Assembly (NCBI GenBank): GCA_963576725.1
Contig: OY755246.1
Coordinates: 72,160,371-72,224,370 of the forward strand
DNA: 64,000 nt
Direction of reading: 5' to 3'
Origin: Azorinus chamasolen
Taxonomy: Eukaryota; Mollusca; Bivalvia; Cardiida; Solecurtidae
Every line of letters starts with the position of its first letter. Positions within the stretch are counted from its first letter, which is position 1. This document shows, piece after piece, positions 54,589-64,000 of this stretch. The position numbers and the translations under genes were made by a program. The notes beneath the pieces are model-generated. The model was not told the DNA's origin. It saw only the letters and a program-made list of their open reading frames with translations, and did not search any database.

Positions 54589-54685
54589 CTATGACTTGTG
54601 TGTCTTTTTAAACTTCTTCTTGTGCTTGGGGAAATGACTGTCTACTACCTTGGCATCTTCTTGTTTCCTTTTCTGTATTAAAGTG
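54589..54685 (-). CDS. terminal coding exon of an unrecognised host gene
   Basis: The minus strand reads a pyrimidine-rich acceptor (CTCTAACTTTCAG) and then 97 coding bases: one base completing a split codon, 31 codons and TAG at 54591-54589. The C terminus is strongly basic (KRKQEDAKVVDSHF then PKHKKKFKKTHKS), like nuclear or nucleolar proteins with C-terminal lysine tracts. The phase (one base carried in) exactly complements the exon at 61972-62123, which ends with two bases of a codon, making Ser at the junction. I do not recognise the protein. The paired phase, the acceptor and the clean stop make a real exon likely. Confidence 0.72.
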
Positions 54686-55095
54686 CTGAAAGTTAGAGGA
54701 ATAGGTTAGTCATGAATATTCATTAAAGAAATATTGACATCATGAATATTAATATTAACTAGAAAACTAACTCGGTCAGAGAGGGCCCTGCAGACGATCT
54801 TTTGTTGAATATGGCATTTTTGATAAATCAAGGGCAGATAACTCTGGACATGGTGATCTCATTCAACCCCAAAACTATAGGTGTCTTCCTCTTATAATAC
54901 TAAGCATATGCTCTTAATATGAACCAAATATGTGAAGTACTGTTTGAGTTATTGCGTCACATCAAGTGTTGACAAAAGTTGATGGCATTTTCAATGAATC
55001 AAGGGCAGATAACTCTAGACCAAGTGATTTGTTTCAACCCAAAAACTATAGGTGTCTTCCTCCGATGATACTAAGCATATGGCCTTAATATTAAA

Positions 55096-56394
55096 CAAGA
55101 GGGCCAGAATGGCCCTGAAGCACTCACCAGACAATCAGAGGAGAAGATTTTCAAAGTTTTCACTATATGTTTCTATAGAAAACTAGCCGGCCCTGGGGCA
55201 GGCCAATTTTGACCCCAGGGGAATAATTTATATAACTTTTGTACAGGACTTGAACATGATGCTATGAGCCAAATATGAAAGCTGAGGACCTTTCAGTTTC
55301 AGAGGAGAAGATTTCCAAAGTCTTCTCTATATGTTTCTACTGAAAACTACCCACCCCTGGGGCGGGGCCAATTTTGACCCCAGGGCCATAATTCCTATAA
55401 CTTTAGTAGAGGACCTATACATGATGCTATGCGCCAAATATGAAAGCTGAGAACTTTCCAGATTCAGAGAAGAAGATTTTCAAAGTTTTCACTATTTGTT
55501 TCCATTGAAAACTGCCTATCCCTGGGGCAGGGACAATTTTGACCCCAGGGCCATAATTAATATAACTTTCGTAGAGGACCTGATCATGATGCTCTGTGCC
55601 AAATATGAAAGCTGAGCGCCTTCCAGTTTCAGAGGAGAAGATTTTCAAAGATTTCACTATTTGTTTCTATTGAAAACTGCCCACCCTGGGGCGGGGCCAA
55701 TTTTAACCCCAGGGCAATAATTTATATAACTTTTGTAGAGGACCTGAACATGATGCTATGTGCCAAATATGAAAGCTGAGAACCTTCTGGTTTCAAAGGA
55801 GAAGCTTTTCAAAGGTTTACTATATGTTTCAAATTCTATTGAAAACTTCTCACCCCTGGGGTAGGGCCAATTTTGACCCCAGGGCCATAATTTATATAAC
55901 TTTTGTAGAGGACCTGAACATGATGCTCTGTGCCAAATATGAAAGCTAAGCGCCTTCCAGTTTCAGAGGAGAAGATTTTCAAAGATTTCACTATTTGTTT
56001 CTATTGAAAACTGCCCACCCCTGGGGCGGGGCCAATTTTGACCCCAGGGTCATAATTTATATAACTTTTGTAGAGGACCTGAACATGATGCTATGTACCA
56101 AATATGAAAGCTAATAACCTTCTGGTTTCAGAGGAGAAGATTTTCAAAGTTTTACTATATGTTTCTATTGAAAACTTCCCACCCCTGGGGCGGGGCTAAT
56201 TTTGACCCCAGGGGCATAATTTATATAACTTTTGTAGAAGACCTACAGGTGATGCTATGTACCAAAGATGAAAGCTGAGAACAATGTAGATTCAGAGCAG
56301 AAGATTTCTAAAGGTTCAAATTGTTGATGCGGGACGACGGACATCAGGCAATCACAAAAGCTCACCCTGAGCACTTTGTGCTCTGGTGAGCTAA
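55096..56394 (+). mobile_element. family-1 element, type-II core, first of a back-to-back pair
   Basis: Head CAAGAGGGCCAGAATGGCCC and AAGCACTCACC. About seven type-II monomers follow, then GACGACGGACATCAGGCAAT, the GAGCAC-TTT-GTGCTC stem and GGTGAGCTAA. A single A separates it from the next CAAGAGGG. Minus-strand open frames over the monomers (F-S-A-F-I-F-G repeats) are satellite by-products. Confidence 0.82.
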
Positions 56395-56395
56395 A

Positions 56396-57342
56396 CAAGA
56401 GGGCCAGAATGGCCCTGACATCGCTCACCAGGCAATCAAAGGAGAAGATTTTCAAAGTTTTCACAATATGTTTCTATTGAAAACTAGCCACCCCTGGGGC
56501 GGGCCAATTTTGACCCCTGGGGCATAATTTATTTAAATTTTGTAGAGGCCCTGAACATGATCCTATGTGCCAAATATGAAAGCTAAGAACCCTGTAGATT
56601 CAGAGGAGAAGATTTTCAAAGTTTTCACTATTTGTTTCTATTGAAAACTGCCAACCCCTGGGGCTGGGCCAATTTTGACCCAAGGGCCATAATTTATATA
56701 AATTTAGTAGAGGACCTGAACATGATGCTATGTGCCAAATATAAAAGCTGAGAACCTGTCAGTTTCAGAGAAGAATATATTCAAAGTTTTACTATATATT
56801 TCTATAGAAAACAAGGTACCCCTGGGGCGGGGCCATTTTTGACCGCAGGTGCATAATTTATATAACTCTTGTAGAGGACATGAACATGATGCTATGTGCT
56901 AATTATGAAAGCTGAGAACCTTCTAGTTTCAGAGGAGAAGATTTTCAAAGTTTTCACTATATGTTTCTATTGAAAACTGGCTACCCCAGGGGCGGGCCAA
57001 TTTTGACCCAAGGGGCATAATTTATATAACTTTTGTAGAGGACCTGAACATGATGCTATGTGCCATATATGAAAGCTGAGAACCTTCCAGTTTCTGATAA
57101 GAAGATTTTCAAAGTTTCACTATATGTTTCTATTGAAAACTGACCAACCCTGGGGCGGGGCCAATTTTGACCCCAGGGGCATAATTTATATAACTTTTGT
57201 ACTAAAGATGAAAGCTGAGAACCCTGTAGATTCAGAGGAGAAGATTTTTAAAGGTTCAAATTGTTTACGCCCGATGACGGACGACGAACATCAAGCGATC
57301 ACAAAAGCTCACCCTGAGCACAAAAGTGCTCTGGTGAGCTAA
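56396..57342 (+). mobile_element. family-1 element, second of the pair
   Basis: Head CAAGAGGGCCAGAATGGCCC, then ACATCGCTCACC. About five type-II monomers follow, then GACGGACGACGAACATCAAG, the stem GAGCAC-AAAA-GTGCTC and GGTGAGCTAA. It lies against the CTAA end of the preceding copy, consistent with insertion into its terminal A-run. Confidence 0.82.
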
Positions 57343-57900
57343 AAATATGTGAAGTACTGTTTGAGTTATTGTGTCACATCAAAATTGTTGACAGAAGTTG
57401 ACAGCATTTTTGAAAAATCAAGTGCAGATAACTCTAGACATAGTGAACCTATTCAACTGAAAAACTATAGGCGTCTTCCTCTGATGATACTAAGCATATG
57501 CCCTTAATATGAAACCAATATGTGAATTACTATTTGAGTTATAGCGTCACATCAAAATTGTTGACAGCATTTTTGAAGATTCAAGGGCAGATAACTCTAG
57601 ACATAGTGATCAGATTAAACCCAAAGACTACAGGTGTCTTCTTCTGATAATACTAAGCATATGCCCTTAATATGAAACCAATATGTGAATTGCTGTTTGA
57701 GTTATCGCGTCACATCAAAATTGTTGACGGACGGGCGGACGGACAGACATACAGAAAATGTGATTCCTATAGGGCTCCTGCATTTTCAATGCAGGGCCCT
57801 AATGAATATTTCATAATGGTTCATATACATAGGAAGTGGTCTGATCAGGGTACATTCCTTGGTTTGTTTGTATTTGGTGTTACATCACTTTAAAAGTATT

Positions 57901-57977
57901 TCGAGGGCTTGGTGCAAAACTATTCTAACTCCTTCACAAAGTGAAGGAGTTAGAATAGTTTTGCACCAAGCCCTCGA
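57901..57977. repeat. 77-bp near-perfect palindrome (37-bp arms, 3-base loop)
   Basis: 57901-57937 and 57941-57977 are exact reverse complements around AAA. The arm begins TCGAGGGCTTGGTGCAAAAC. No second copy is in the window. A perfect stem this long suggests very recent origin or a fold-back element. Confidence 0.95.
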
Positions 57978-58499
57978 TTTGTCATATCAAGACATCTAGT
58001 AGATTACAGGTGAAGGAAGACCAAGAGGTTTTTACGTGCATGGAACAAATTCATTGTCTTGCACAAACAAGAACATCTGGATAGAACTAACTACCTCCAG
58101 CAAACCAGCCAGAAGGCTTCCTCACAAATCCAAATCCCCTGGAGTAAAGGGTAAAAGATATCAGATTTTTGCAAATTGCAACAGTATACTGATATGTATG
58201 TAGAAGCACAATTCAAAATAGTATTTACAGAATAGCAATATGGGCACTAACTTATAGAGTTAATAATCAATTAAGAAATTATAACAACAGAGTAAAACTG
58301 AAGTCAATATGCTTTAAAATGGTTGCATGTGGAAATTAGTAAATATCTTACCAAACATTTATTTATTACTTAACTCTTTCAACACTAAATAACTTAAGTC
58401 TTCAACAAATTGTTGTTTGATACATTTCTCGCAGTACAAGTTTCCTCCATTTATTTTTATCTTTACATCTCATCTGGATCAAAACTGTTTGGAAAGGTC

Positions 58500-58598
58500 A
58501 TAACAGACTGGTCTGCAGTGAGTAAACAATTAATAACAGACTGGTCTGCAGTGAGTAAACAATTAATAACAGACTGGTCTGAAGTGATTAAACAATTA
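58500..58598 (+). repeat. 33-bp minisatellite, three copies
   Basis: Starts at 58500, 58533 and 58566, with unit ATAACAGACTGGTCTGCAGT plus 13 bases. The third copy has two substitutions. Because the period is a multiple of three, the plus strand reads a repeated 11-residue peptide (ITDWSAVSKQL), but nothing else supports coding. Confidence 0.9.
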
Positions 58599-58819
58599 AA
58601 TGCCTTTAGATGATAATGGTTGCAGAGCAACATATAAACTATGTCTAAATGGTATAAACAGACATGATTCTCAGTCTGCTTTCACCAGTTGTAATTTGAC
58701 TTTACACAACTGAATAATATTAACTGTTTTGCTTCCTCGTTGGTGTCTGCAAATTTTCACATTTTCAGTTTTGAATTTTCTTCTTTTTTGTTTGTTTTCA
58801 GTTTCACAATCTGTAAGAT

Positions 58820-58886
58820 CAAACAGTTTGGATCCTGATAAGATGATGAGTTACTCAGCATTTCATCTCAATCCAAACTATTTACA
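58820..58886. repeat. hairpin repeat, CAAACAGTTTGGATCC family
   Basis: TCAAACAGTTTGGATCCTGA opens and TCTCAATCCAAACTATTTAC closes an imperfect palindrome, matching 11301-11365 in outer arms and differing in the centre. Confidence 0.65.
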
Positions 58887-59427
58887 TGGAATGTGAAGAA
58901 GTACAAGCTAAAATGAGTTCAAACTCGTGCATCAAACTCGTGCATCTATAGATGAATATCAGATATCAAGGGCTCAGTACAAAACTGCATCATTCAACAT
59001 TTACTTATTACTGAACATGATTTAAATAGCCCTGCAACACCTCCTTGACTCTTCATTTTTTTTGTCATCCTAAATAGCCATCAGTCTGCCATCTTGAATC
59101 CAATTAAAACAAAACAAGGATGCTAATCTGACACAAAAGAAGCACATCCAGGCTCAACTCCACTGTAAAACTTGCCATAAACATGGGCCATAACTAACAA
59201 ATAAACGAAAGCAATATAAGAAGCTATTGATCTTGACCCAGATATTATGCCTATACATATAACTTTCAAATTGTGTTGAAGGTGAGGAAAGAACTACTCA
59301 AGTTAGAGAGTGGGCAACCTTACAGGATGCTGGCCATCATAGGTGAAAGCAAATTTTGTCATGTCTCAAGATGGTCATACAAAACGTCAGGCGTTGTTCC
59401 TTTAACCACTTATGTAAAATTTGAAAA

Positions 59428-61020
59428 CAAGAGGGCCATGAGGCCCTGAAGCGCTCACCTGAGATAACCCCAGGGGCGGGGCAATTTTTGACCACAAGAA
59501 ATCATGTGGACAACCTTGGTAGAGAACCACAAGGCAAAGCAGTATACGATTAATTAAATGTCTAAGCCTTATGGTTTCAGAGGAAAATAATATTTCATAT
59601 TTTTCCCATGAAAAACTGATAAGCCCTGAGGCAGGGCCAAGTTTTACCCAGTGGTCAGGGTCTTAAGTTAAACATTCTTGGCAGAGGACCACAAGCCACA
59701 GCTACATATTTATAGAGGACCATTAGATCATGTTAGTCATACCAAATATCAATGGTCTAGGCCTTTCAGTTTCAGTAGATTTTTAAAGATTTTCAAATGA
59801 AAAACTGATAAGCCCTTGGGTGGGGCCATTTTTGGCCCGGGGGTCATAATTTGAACAATATTTGTAGAGGACCATAAGATCATGCTACATACAAAATATC
59901 AAAGGTCCAGGCCTTACAGTTTCTGAGAAGAAGGTTTTTAAAGAATTTCCTATGAAAAGCTGATAAGCCCTTGGGCGGGGCCATTTTAGGCCCGGGGGTC
60001 ATAATTTGTTCAATATTTGTAGAGGACCATGAGATCATGCTACATATTAAATATCAAAGGCCTAGGCCTTACAGCTTCAGAAAAGAAGAGTTTTAAAGAT
60101 TGTCCAATGAAAAACTGATAAGCCCTTGGGCGGGGCCATTTTTGGCACAGGGGTCATAATTTGAACAATATTTGTAGAGGACCATAAGATCATACTACAT
60201 ACCAAATATCAAAGGTCTAGGCCTTACAGTTTCAGAGAAGAATAGTTTTAAAGATTTTCAAATGAAAAACTGATAAGCCCATGGGCGGGGCCATTTTTGG
60301 CCCGGGGGTCATAATTTGAACAATATTTGTAGAGGACCATAAGATCATACTACATACCAAATATCAAAGGTCTAGGCCTTACAGTTTCAGTGAAGAAGAT
60401 TTTTAAAAGATTTTCCTATGAAAAACTGATAAGCCCTTGGGCGGGGCCATTTTTGGCCCAGGGGCCATAATTTGAACAATCTTTGTAGAGGACCATAAGA
60501 TCATGCTACATACCAAATATCAAAGGTCTAGGCTTTACAGTTTCAGAGTAGAAGATTTTTAAAGATTTTCCTATGAAAATTTCATATTACCATATATGGA
60601 AAAAATGACCACGCCATCTGGCGGCCATGTTTTTTGCCGGATCAAAATTCTTTTAACAACTTTTGAAGTCTATCAACTGAGAAACATTTTGGTGAAAACT
60701 ATATTCAAATCGGACAAGTCATTCTGGAGAAGAAGATTTTTCTAGATATTGTGTACGGTTGCCATGGCAACAAGACCGATGGCCCCACCCACTATCTTTT
60801 TACAACTTTTGAAGCATCCACCCACAGTATGTATCTGACCAAGTTTGGTTACAATTGGGCTGTCGGTTTCAGAGAAGAAGTCGTTTGAAATTGTTGACGG
60901 ACAGACAGACGGACAGACGGACAGACGGACAGACGGACAGACGGACAGACGGACGACGGACGCCGGACACAGGGGTATCACAATAGCTCACCTTGAGCAC
61001 TTTGTGCTCTGGTGAGCTAA
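59428..61020 (+). mobile_element. family-1 element with type-I core
   Basis: Head CAAGAGGGCCATGAGGCCC. About six type-I monomers follow, then the GCCATCTGGCGGCCATG unit homologous to 53320-53340, a clean (GACGGACA)n tract at about 60897-60960, the GAGCAC-TTT-GTGCTC stem and GGTGAGCTAA. It is the sister of 51229-53981 without the internal TIR insertion. Confidence 0.85.
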
Positions 61021-61063
61021 AAAGGCAGCAAACCCTGTAAAAACTGGAATTGTTTCTGATAGA

Positions 61064-61955
61064 AAAACTGATGTCTCTCCCAGTAAGTGGACAAAATTTT
61101 CCAAGGTCCCATAACTCTGCAGAAAATCATCGAACCAGAAAAGTAATAAACTATGGACAACTAGGCATGGTGCTGATCAATCCTATGAAATTTAATGAAT
61201 ATCCAGTTAAAGGTTTTGGAGAAACCCTGCAAAAATTTCCATGTAAAAATTTCAAAGTCCTATAACTCTGCAGAAAATGGGAAGCAATAACTCCAATATT
61301 ATTGAAGCAAGAGATATGATACTTGTGCATAACACCTCCTTTTATCATGCTCTTTCCAAACATGAAATGTCATTCCAATAGCATCAGTAGAGCAGGAGTT
61401 ATTGATTGGACAAAAACATGTAACAAAGGGCAATAACTCCAAAAGTATTGAAGCCAGAGTTATGGCCCTTATACATGACACTTCCTCTCATCATGCTCTG
61501 TATGAAGTTTCAATCATATGGCTTTAGCCATGTAGGAGTTATCGTCTGGACAAGAAAGTGTGAATAACTGACCTTGAATTGTGACCATGACCTTGAATTG
61601 TGACCTTGACCTTTGATGAATGTGTCTGAATCCTGCTGTCTGCACATCGCCTTGTTATGGAGAACATTTGTTTCACAGCATTTTGAAATCTTTCCAAGGA
61701 TTTAAGAGATATGGAGCGGACACGAAGGGTGTGGCTAAAAACATTTGACCTTGACCTTTGACCCACATGCCTGAATCGAATGCTCTGCACATCGTCTTGT
61801 CGAGTTGAACATTTGTGCCAAAGCATTTTAAAATCCTTCCATATCTGTGAGAAATATGGAGCGGACAGGAGTGTGACAGACGGATTGACAGACAGACAGA
61901 CTTACAACTCAACCGAAAACAACATGTCTCCCCATTATAAATGGGGGAGACATAA
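61064..61955 (+). mobile_element. family-4 element (ATGTCTCxCCC / GGGGGAGACAT word)
   Basis: The left end has GAAAAACTGATGTCTCTCCC. The right end has GACAGACAGACAGAC, then ATGTCTCCCC-ATTATAA-ATGGGGGAGACAT, then AA. The core is repeat-H-like units (CAATAACTCCAAAAGTATTG, AGAGTTATGGCCC) and two CTTGACCTTTGA units. It ends about 17 bases from the donor site of the host exon. Confidence 0.65.
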
Positions 61956-61971
61956 TTCTAGTTTCACATAC

Positions 61972-62123
61972 CTTTTAACACTGATGAGCCCTTGTTTACT
62001 CGTGGACAGGGCTTTGTCCCATTCCACCTCTGAGCCCTTGATGGTGTACTGGGACAGGTCCAGGTCTTGTAACTGTGCTAGCTGTTTCTTCTCTTTTTCT
62101 TTCACCTCTGCGGCGGCCTCATT
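61972..62123 (-). CDS. internal coding exon of the same unrecognised host gene
   Basis: The minus strand has the acceptor TCTATTCTATCCAG and then 152 coding bases from Asn (NEAAAEVKEKEKKQLAQLQD...), followed by DLSQYTIKGSEVEWDKAL and STSKQGLISVK. A consensus donor AAAAG|GTATGTG follows. The exon starts in phase 0 and ends with two bases of a codon that the exon at 54685 completes. The N-terminal part is an acidic/basic helix (possible coiled coil). The next exon is 7286 bp away, and that intron is nearly all modular repeats. Upstream exons lie outside the window or are not recognisable. Gene identity is unknown. Confidence 0.78.
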
Positions 62124-62364
62124 CTGGATAGAATAGATCACATTTCATAGTAAAATTTCTAACGAAAGGTAAATGTAATATAAATGTCTGTCTTTTAAGC
62201 TTTTGTATTGATAAAGTTAGGAATAATGTACATGGTATTTGCTGTGAAAACTTCATTCTATACTATACTGAAATTATTGGCAGGAAATTGTCAACATTGA
62301 CCCTTGACTTTGACCTGATCTACCTGAAACACAATTCCAAAGTTTGTCGGTAAGCTAAATATAA

Positions 62365-62500
62365 CAAGAGTGTTAGGAGGAACACATGTGTCACCTGCTC
62401 GCAGCTGGCACAAAAACTGTTAATATGCTGGAGTGCGAAAATCAAAACAAAGGGGAACAAGTTACTGTTGTATTGCTATGCAATACATGAGTCCCCCATT
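62365..62500 (+). mobile_element. possible short family-3 element
   Basis: Starts CAAGAGTGTT-AGGAGG-AACA (hairpin), then CATGTGTCACCTGCTCG. A perfect stem GTATTGC-TAT-GCAATAC lies at 62470-62486, before ATGAGTCCCCC. It resembles a head and tail of the same architecture without a monomer core; the right boundary is uncertain. Confidence 0.4.
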
Positions 62501-62519
62501 GGGTTAAAAAAAATTCCAC

Positions 62520-62760
62520 TGACCCACCCACCCATGGTGTAGTTGACAATGGTATATACATGACAAACCTCAATGGTATTTGTAAAAATAATACGAAAAA
62601 CAATATTACAAAAGGGGAATAACTCCAAATATAATGATGCTAGAGATATGACCCTTGTGCATTACACTTCCTCTCATCATGCTTGTTCCATATGTTAAGT
62701 TTCAAATCAATTGAACCAGTAGATTATTGTCCGAACAAGAAAATATTAACCAGAAATGGT
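62520..62760 (+). repeat. uninterrupted (empty-site) copy of repeat H
   Basis: Reads CCCATGGTGTAGTTGACAATG, GGTATTTGTAAAAATAATAC, CAATATTACAAAAGGGG, GACCCTTGTGCATTACAC and ATTGAACCAGTAG without insertions. It serves as pre-insertion reference for 43551/44778 and 44802/46347. Confidence 0.8.
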
Positions 62761-62929
62761 GTCAAAGCCACCTGATGCTCGCTCGTTTAAAAGTTAAGGC
62801 TAAAACATGTCATATTGAACACACAAAAAAATTCAATTTTCAGTTTAAACTTAACTGCATCAATATCACAACCAAAAGGCAACCAAATACCAATTTTCAT
62901 CAATTTTCAAAGATTATTAAACAAAAAAG

Positions 62930-63635
62930 ATACATACCAAATATGGAAGCCCTAGGTCTATTGGTTCCAATGTAATGGGCAGTTAAAGATTTTTGCAAAA
63001 GTAGGTCAAAGGTGAAGGTCAGAAGGGTAAAATTGTTGGCATGGTCATACCAAGTATAGAAGTCCTATGCCTATCGCATCCAATATTTTAGGCATTTAAA
63101 GATTTTTGCAAAAGAAGGTCAAAGGTCAAAGTCAAGGTCACATGGTAAAAAACATTGGTATGGTTGGAAAGTCTTAAGACAGGAAATATACATACAAAGT
63201 ATGGAAGCCCTAGGCCTATAGGTTCCAATGTTATATGCATTTAAAGACTTTTGCAAAAGTAGGTCAAATGTTAAGGTCAATGTCAGAAAGGCAAATATAT
63301 TTGCATGGTCATACCAAGTATGGAAGTCCTAGGTATATTGGTGCCAAGTTGTAGGCACTTAAAGATTTTCGCAAAAATAGGTGAAATGTCCAGGTCATAT
63401 GGTAAAAAAAAAATTGGCGTGTTTGAAAAAGTCTTCAGACAGAATGGATACAAACGAAGTATGGAAGTATATGCATTTAAAAACTTGCAAAAGTAGGTCA
63501 AAGGTCAAGGTCAGAAAGGCAAACATGTTGGCATGGTCATACCAGGTATGGAAGCCCAAGGCCTATTTGTTGCAATGCTATAGGCATTTAAAGGCTTTTG
63601 CAAACGTAAGTGAAAGGTCAAGGTCACATGGTAAA
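62930..63635 (+). repeat. array X, about six monomers of ~115-125 bp
   Basis: Recurring words: ATACCAAGTATGGAAG, CCCTAGGCCTAT, GGTTCCAATG, GGCATTTAAAGATTTTTGCA, AAAAGTAGGTCAAAGGTCAAGG, and CACATGGTAAAAAA. The open frames across it are chance. A family-1 element has inserted at TGGTAAAAA (63637). Confidence 0.75.
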
Positions 63636-63637
63636 AA

Positions 63638-63808
63638 CAAGAGGGCCAGAATGGCCCTGACATCGCTCACCAGACAATCAGAGGAGAAGTTTTTCAAAGT
63701 TTTCACTATATGTTTCTATTGAAAACTTAACACCCCAGGGGCGGTGCCAATTTTGACCCCAGTGACACAATTTATATAACTTTTGTAGAGGACCTGAACA
63801 TGATGCTG
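63638..63808 (+). mobile_element. truncated family-1 element (head plus one type-II monomer)
   Basis: Head CAAGAGGGCCAGAATGGCCC and ACATCGCTCACC, then one monomer to GACCTGAACATGATGCTG, where similarity stops. The microsatellite, terminal stem and CTAA are absent, so the 3' end has been lost. Confidence 0.75.
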
Positions 63809-63907
63809 AAAGAATGTAGTGAAAGCATAGATAGAGCATAGACCACTGGAACTTGTATTAATTCTTTGGATGCTAGAGGCGGATTCTCCCACCACTAATG
63901 ACCTATG

Positions 63908-63973
63908 CAAACAGTTTGGATCCAGATCAGGCCCCACATAATGTGGGGCCTGATCTGATATCCAAATTGTTTG
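63908..63973. repeat. hairpin repeat, CAAACAGTTTGGATCC family
   Basis: The inner arms AGATCAGGCCCCACAT and ATGTGGGGCCTGATCT are exact complements around a 2-base centre. The outer arms CAAACAGTTTGGATCC / ATCCAAATTGTTTG are imperfect. Confidence 0.8.
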
Positions 63974-64000
63974 TAAATGAGACTGAACTTCTGAAAAACT

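Larger units (their letters stand above)
54759..57802 (+). mobile_element. family-5 element (AGGGCCCTGCA word) with two nested family-1 copies
   Basis: The left end has CAGAGAGGGCCCTGCAGACG. The right end has the stem CCTGCATT-TTC-AATGCAGG followed by GCCCTAA, so AGGGCCCTGCA and TGCAGGGCCCT are inverted at the two ends. Monomers of ~170 bp (GGCAGATAACTCTGGACATG, AACTATAGGTGTCTTCCTCT, AAATATGTGAAGTACTGTTT) lie at 54800-55095 and 57343-57720, with a GACGGACGGGCGGACGGAC tract. Two back-to-back family-1 elements separate the halves. Confidence 0.78.
57803..59427. other. gene-free intronic stretch with palindromes and a minisatellite
   Basis: It lies between the two exons of the minus-strand host gene. 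It contains the 77-bp palindrome (57901-57977), a 33-bp triplication (58500-58598) and the hairpin repeat at 58820-58886. No exon with matching phase was found. Confidence 0.5.

Noticed and set aside
36950..57300. Repeated short minus-strand frames with F-S-A-F-I-F-G or K-I-F-S motifs
   Set aside because: They recur at the monomer period of the satellite cores; the peptide repetition follows the DNA repeat and is broken by indels.
58410..58613. Plus-strand protein with 11-residue repeats
   Set aside because: It is the translation of a 33-bp minisatellite inside an intron of the opposite strand, with no motif or splice context.

Overview
This is a eukaryotic, metazoan window. It has spliced exons, LINEs, an LTR retrotransposon, SINE and MITE repeats and long tandem satellite modules, and no prokaryotic gene organisation. 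The repeat vocabulary points to a bivalve mollusc: repeats opening CAAGAGGGCC and closing GGTGAGCTAA, the '...GACCTTGACC...' arrays, GACGGACA microsatellites and TTAACCCTTTCCC-ended MITEs. This assignment comes from repeat style, not from a diagnostic gene. Almost all of the window is mobile DNA. The only host gene I can support is the 3' end of a minus-strand gene with two coding exons, 61972-62123 and 54589-54685.

Layout. 1-5850 is mostly anonymous AT-rich DNA with short repeats, a 200-N gap (3897-4096) and a stray LINE 5' end. 5850-10325 holds a nearly full-length minus-strand APE-type LINE (LINE-A) with two lesions and a MITE against its stop codon. 10416-12299 is anonymous. 12305-19383 is an apparently intact minus-strand LTR retrotransposon: two 1154-bp LTRs of equal length that differ at two bases by eye, a TACGG target duplication, a tRNA-Pro-type primer site, and one gag-pol ORF. 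In that ORF integrase lies BEFORE a Ty3/gypsy-type reverse transcriptase (Gmr1-type order), and gag carries a SCAN-like capsid segment. 19384-27180 contains a tRNA-derived SINE head, TTAA-bounded MITEs, a long-TIR element and hairpin repeats. 28195-32807 is a decayed plus-strand LINE (LINE-B) enclosed by two direct repeats of about 290 bp.

From 34.86 kb to the end the DNA is a nest of non-autonomous elements of one architecture: a CAAGAG start, a short hairpin, an inverted-repeat word, a core of tandem monomers of about 155-170 bp, a GACGGACA-type microsatellite, a variable terminal hairpin, the reverse complement of the word, and an end at CTAA or TATAA. Empty-site comparisons inside the window fix the ends at A|A dinucleotides with no visible target duplication. 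This fits the Helentron-associated (HINE; pearl/CvA-like) class described from bivalves. Several word families are present and are inserted into each other. One copy carries a locally amplified hairpin MITE array, and another a three-monomer higher-order repeat.

The genes do not form a pathway. The autonomous functions are retrotransposition proteins (LINE ORF1/ORF2 and LTR gag-pol). The host gene is represented by its C-terminal 82 residues, split by a 7.3-kb intron filled almost entirely by these elements.
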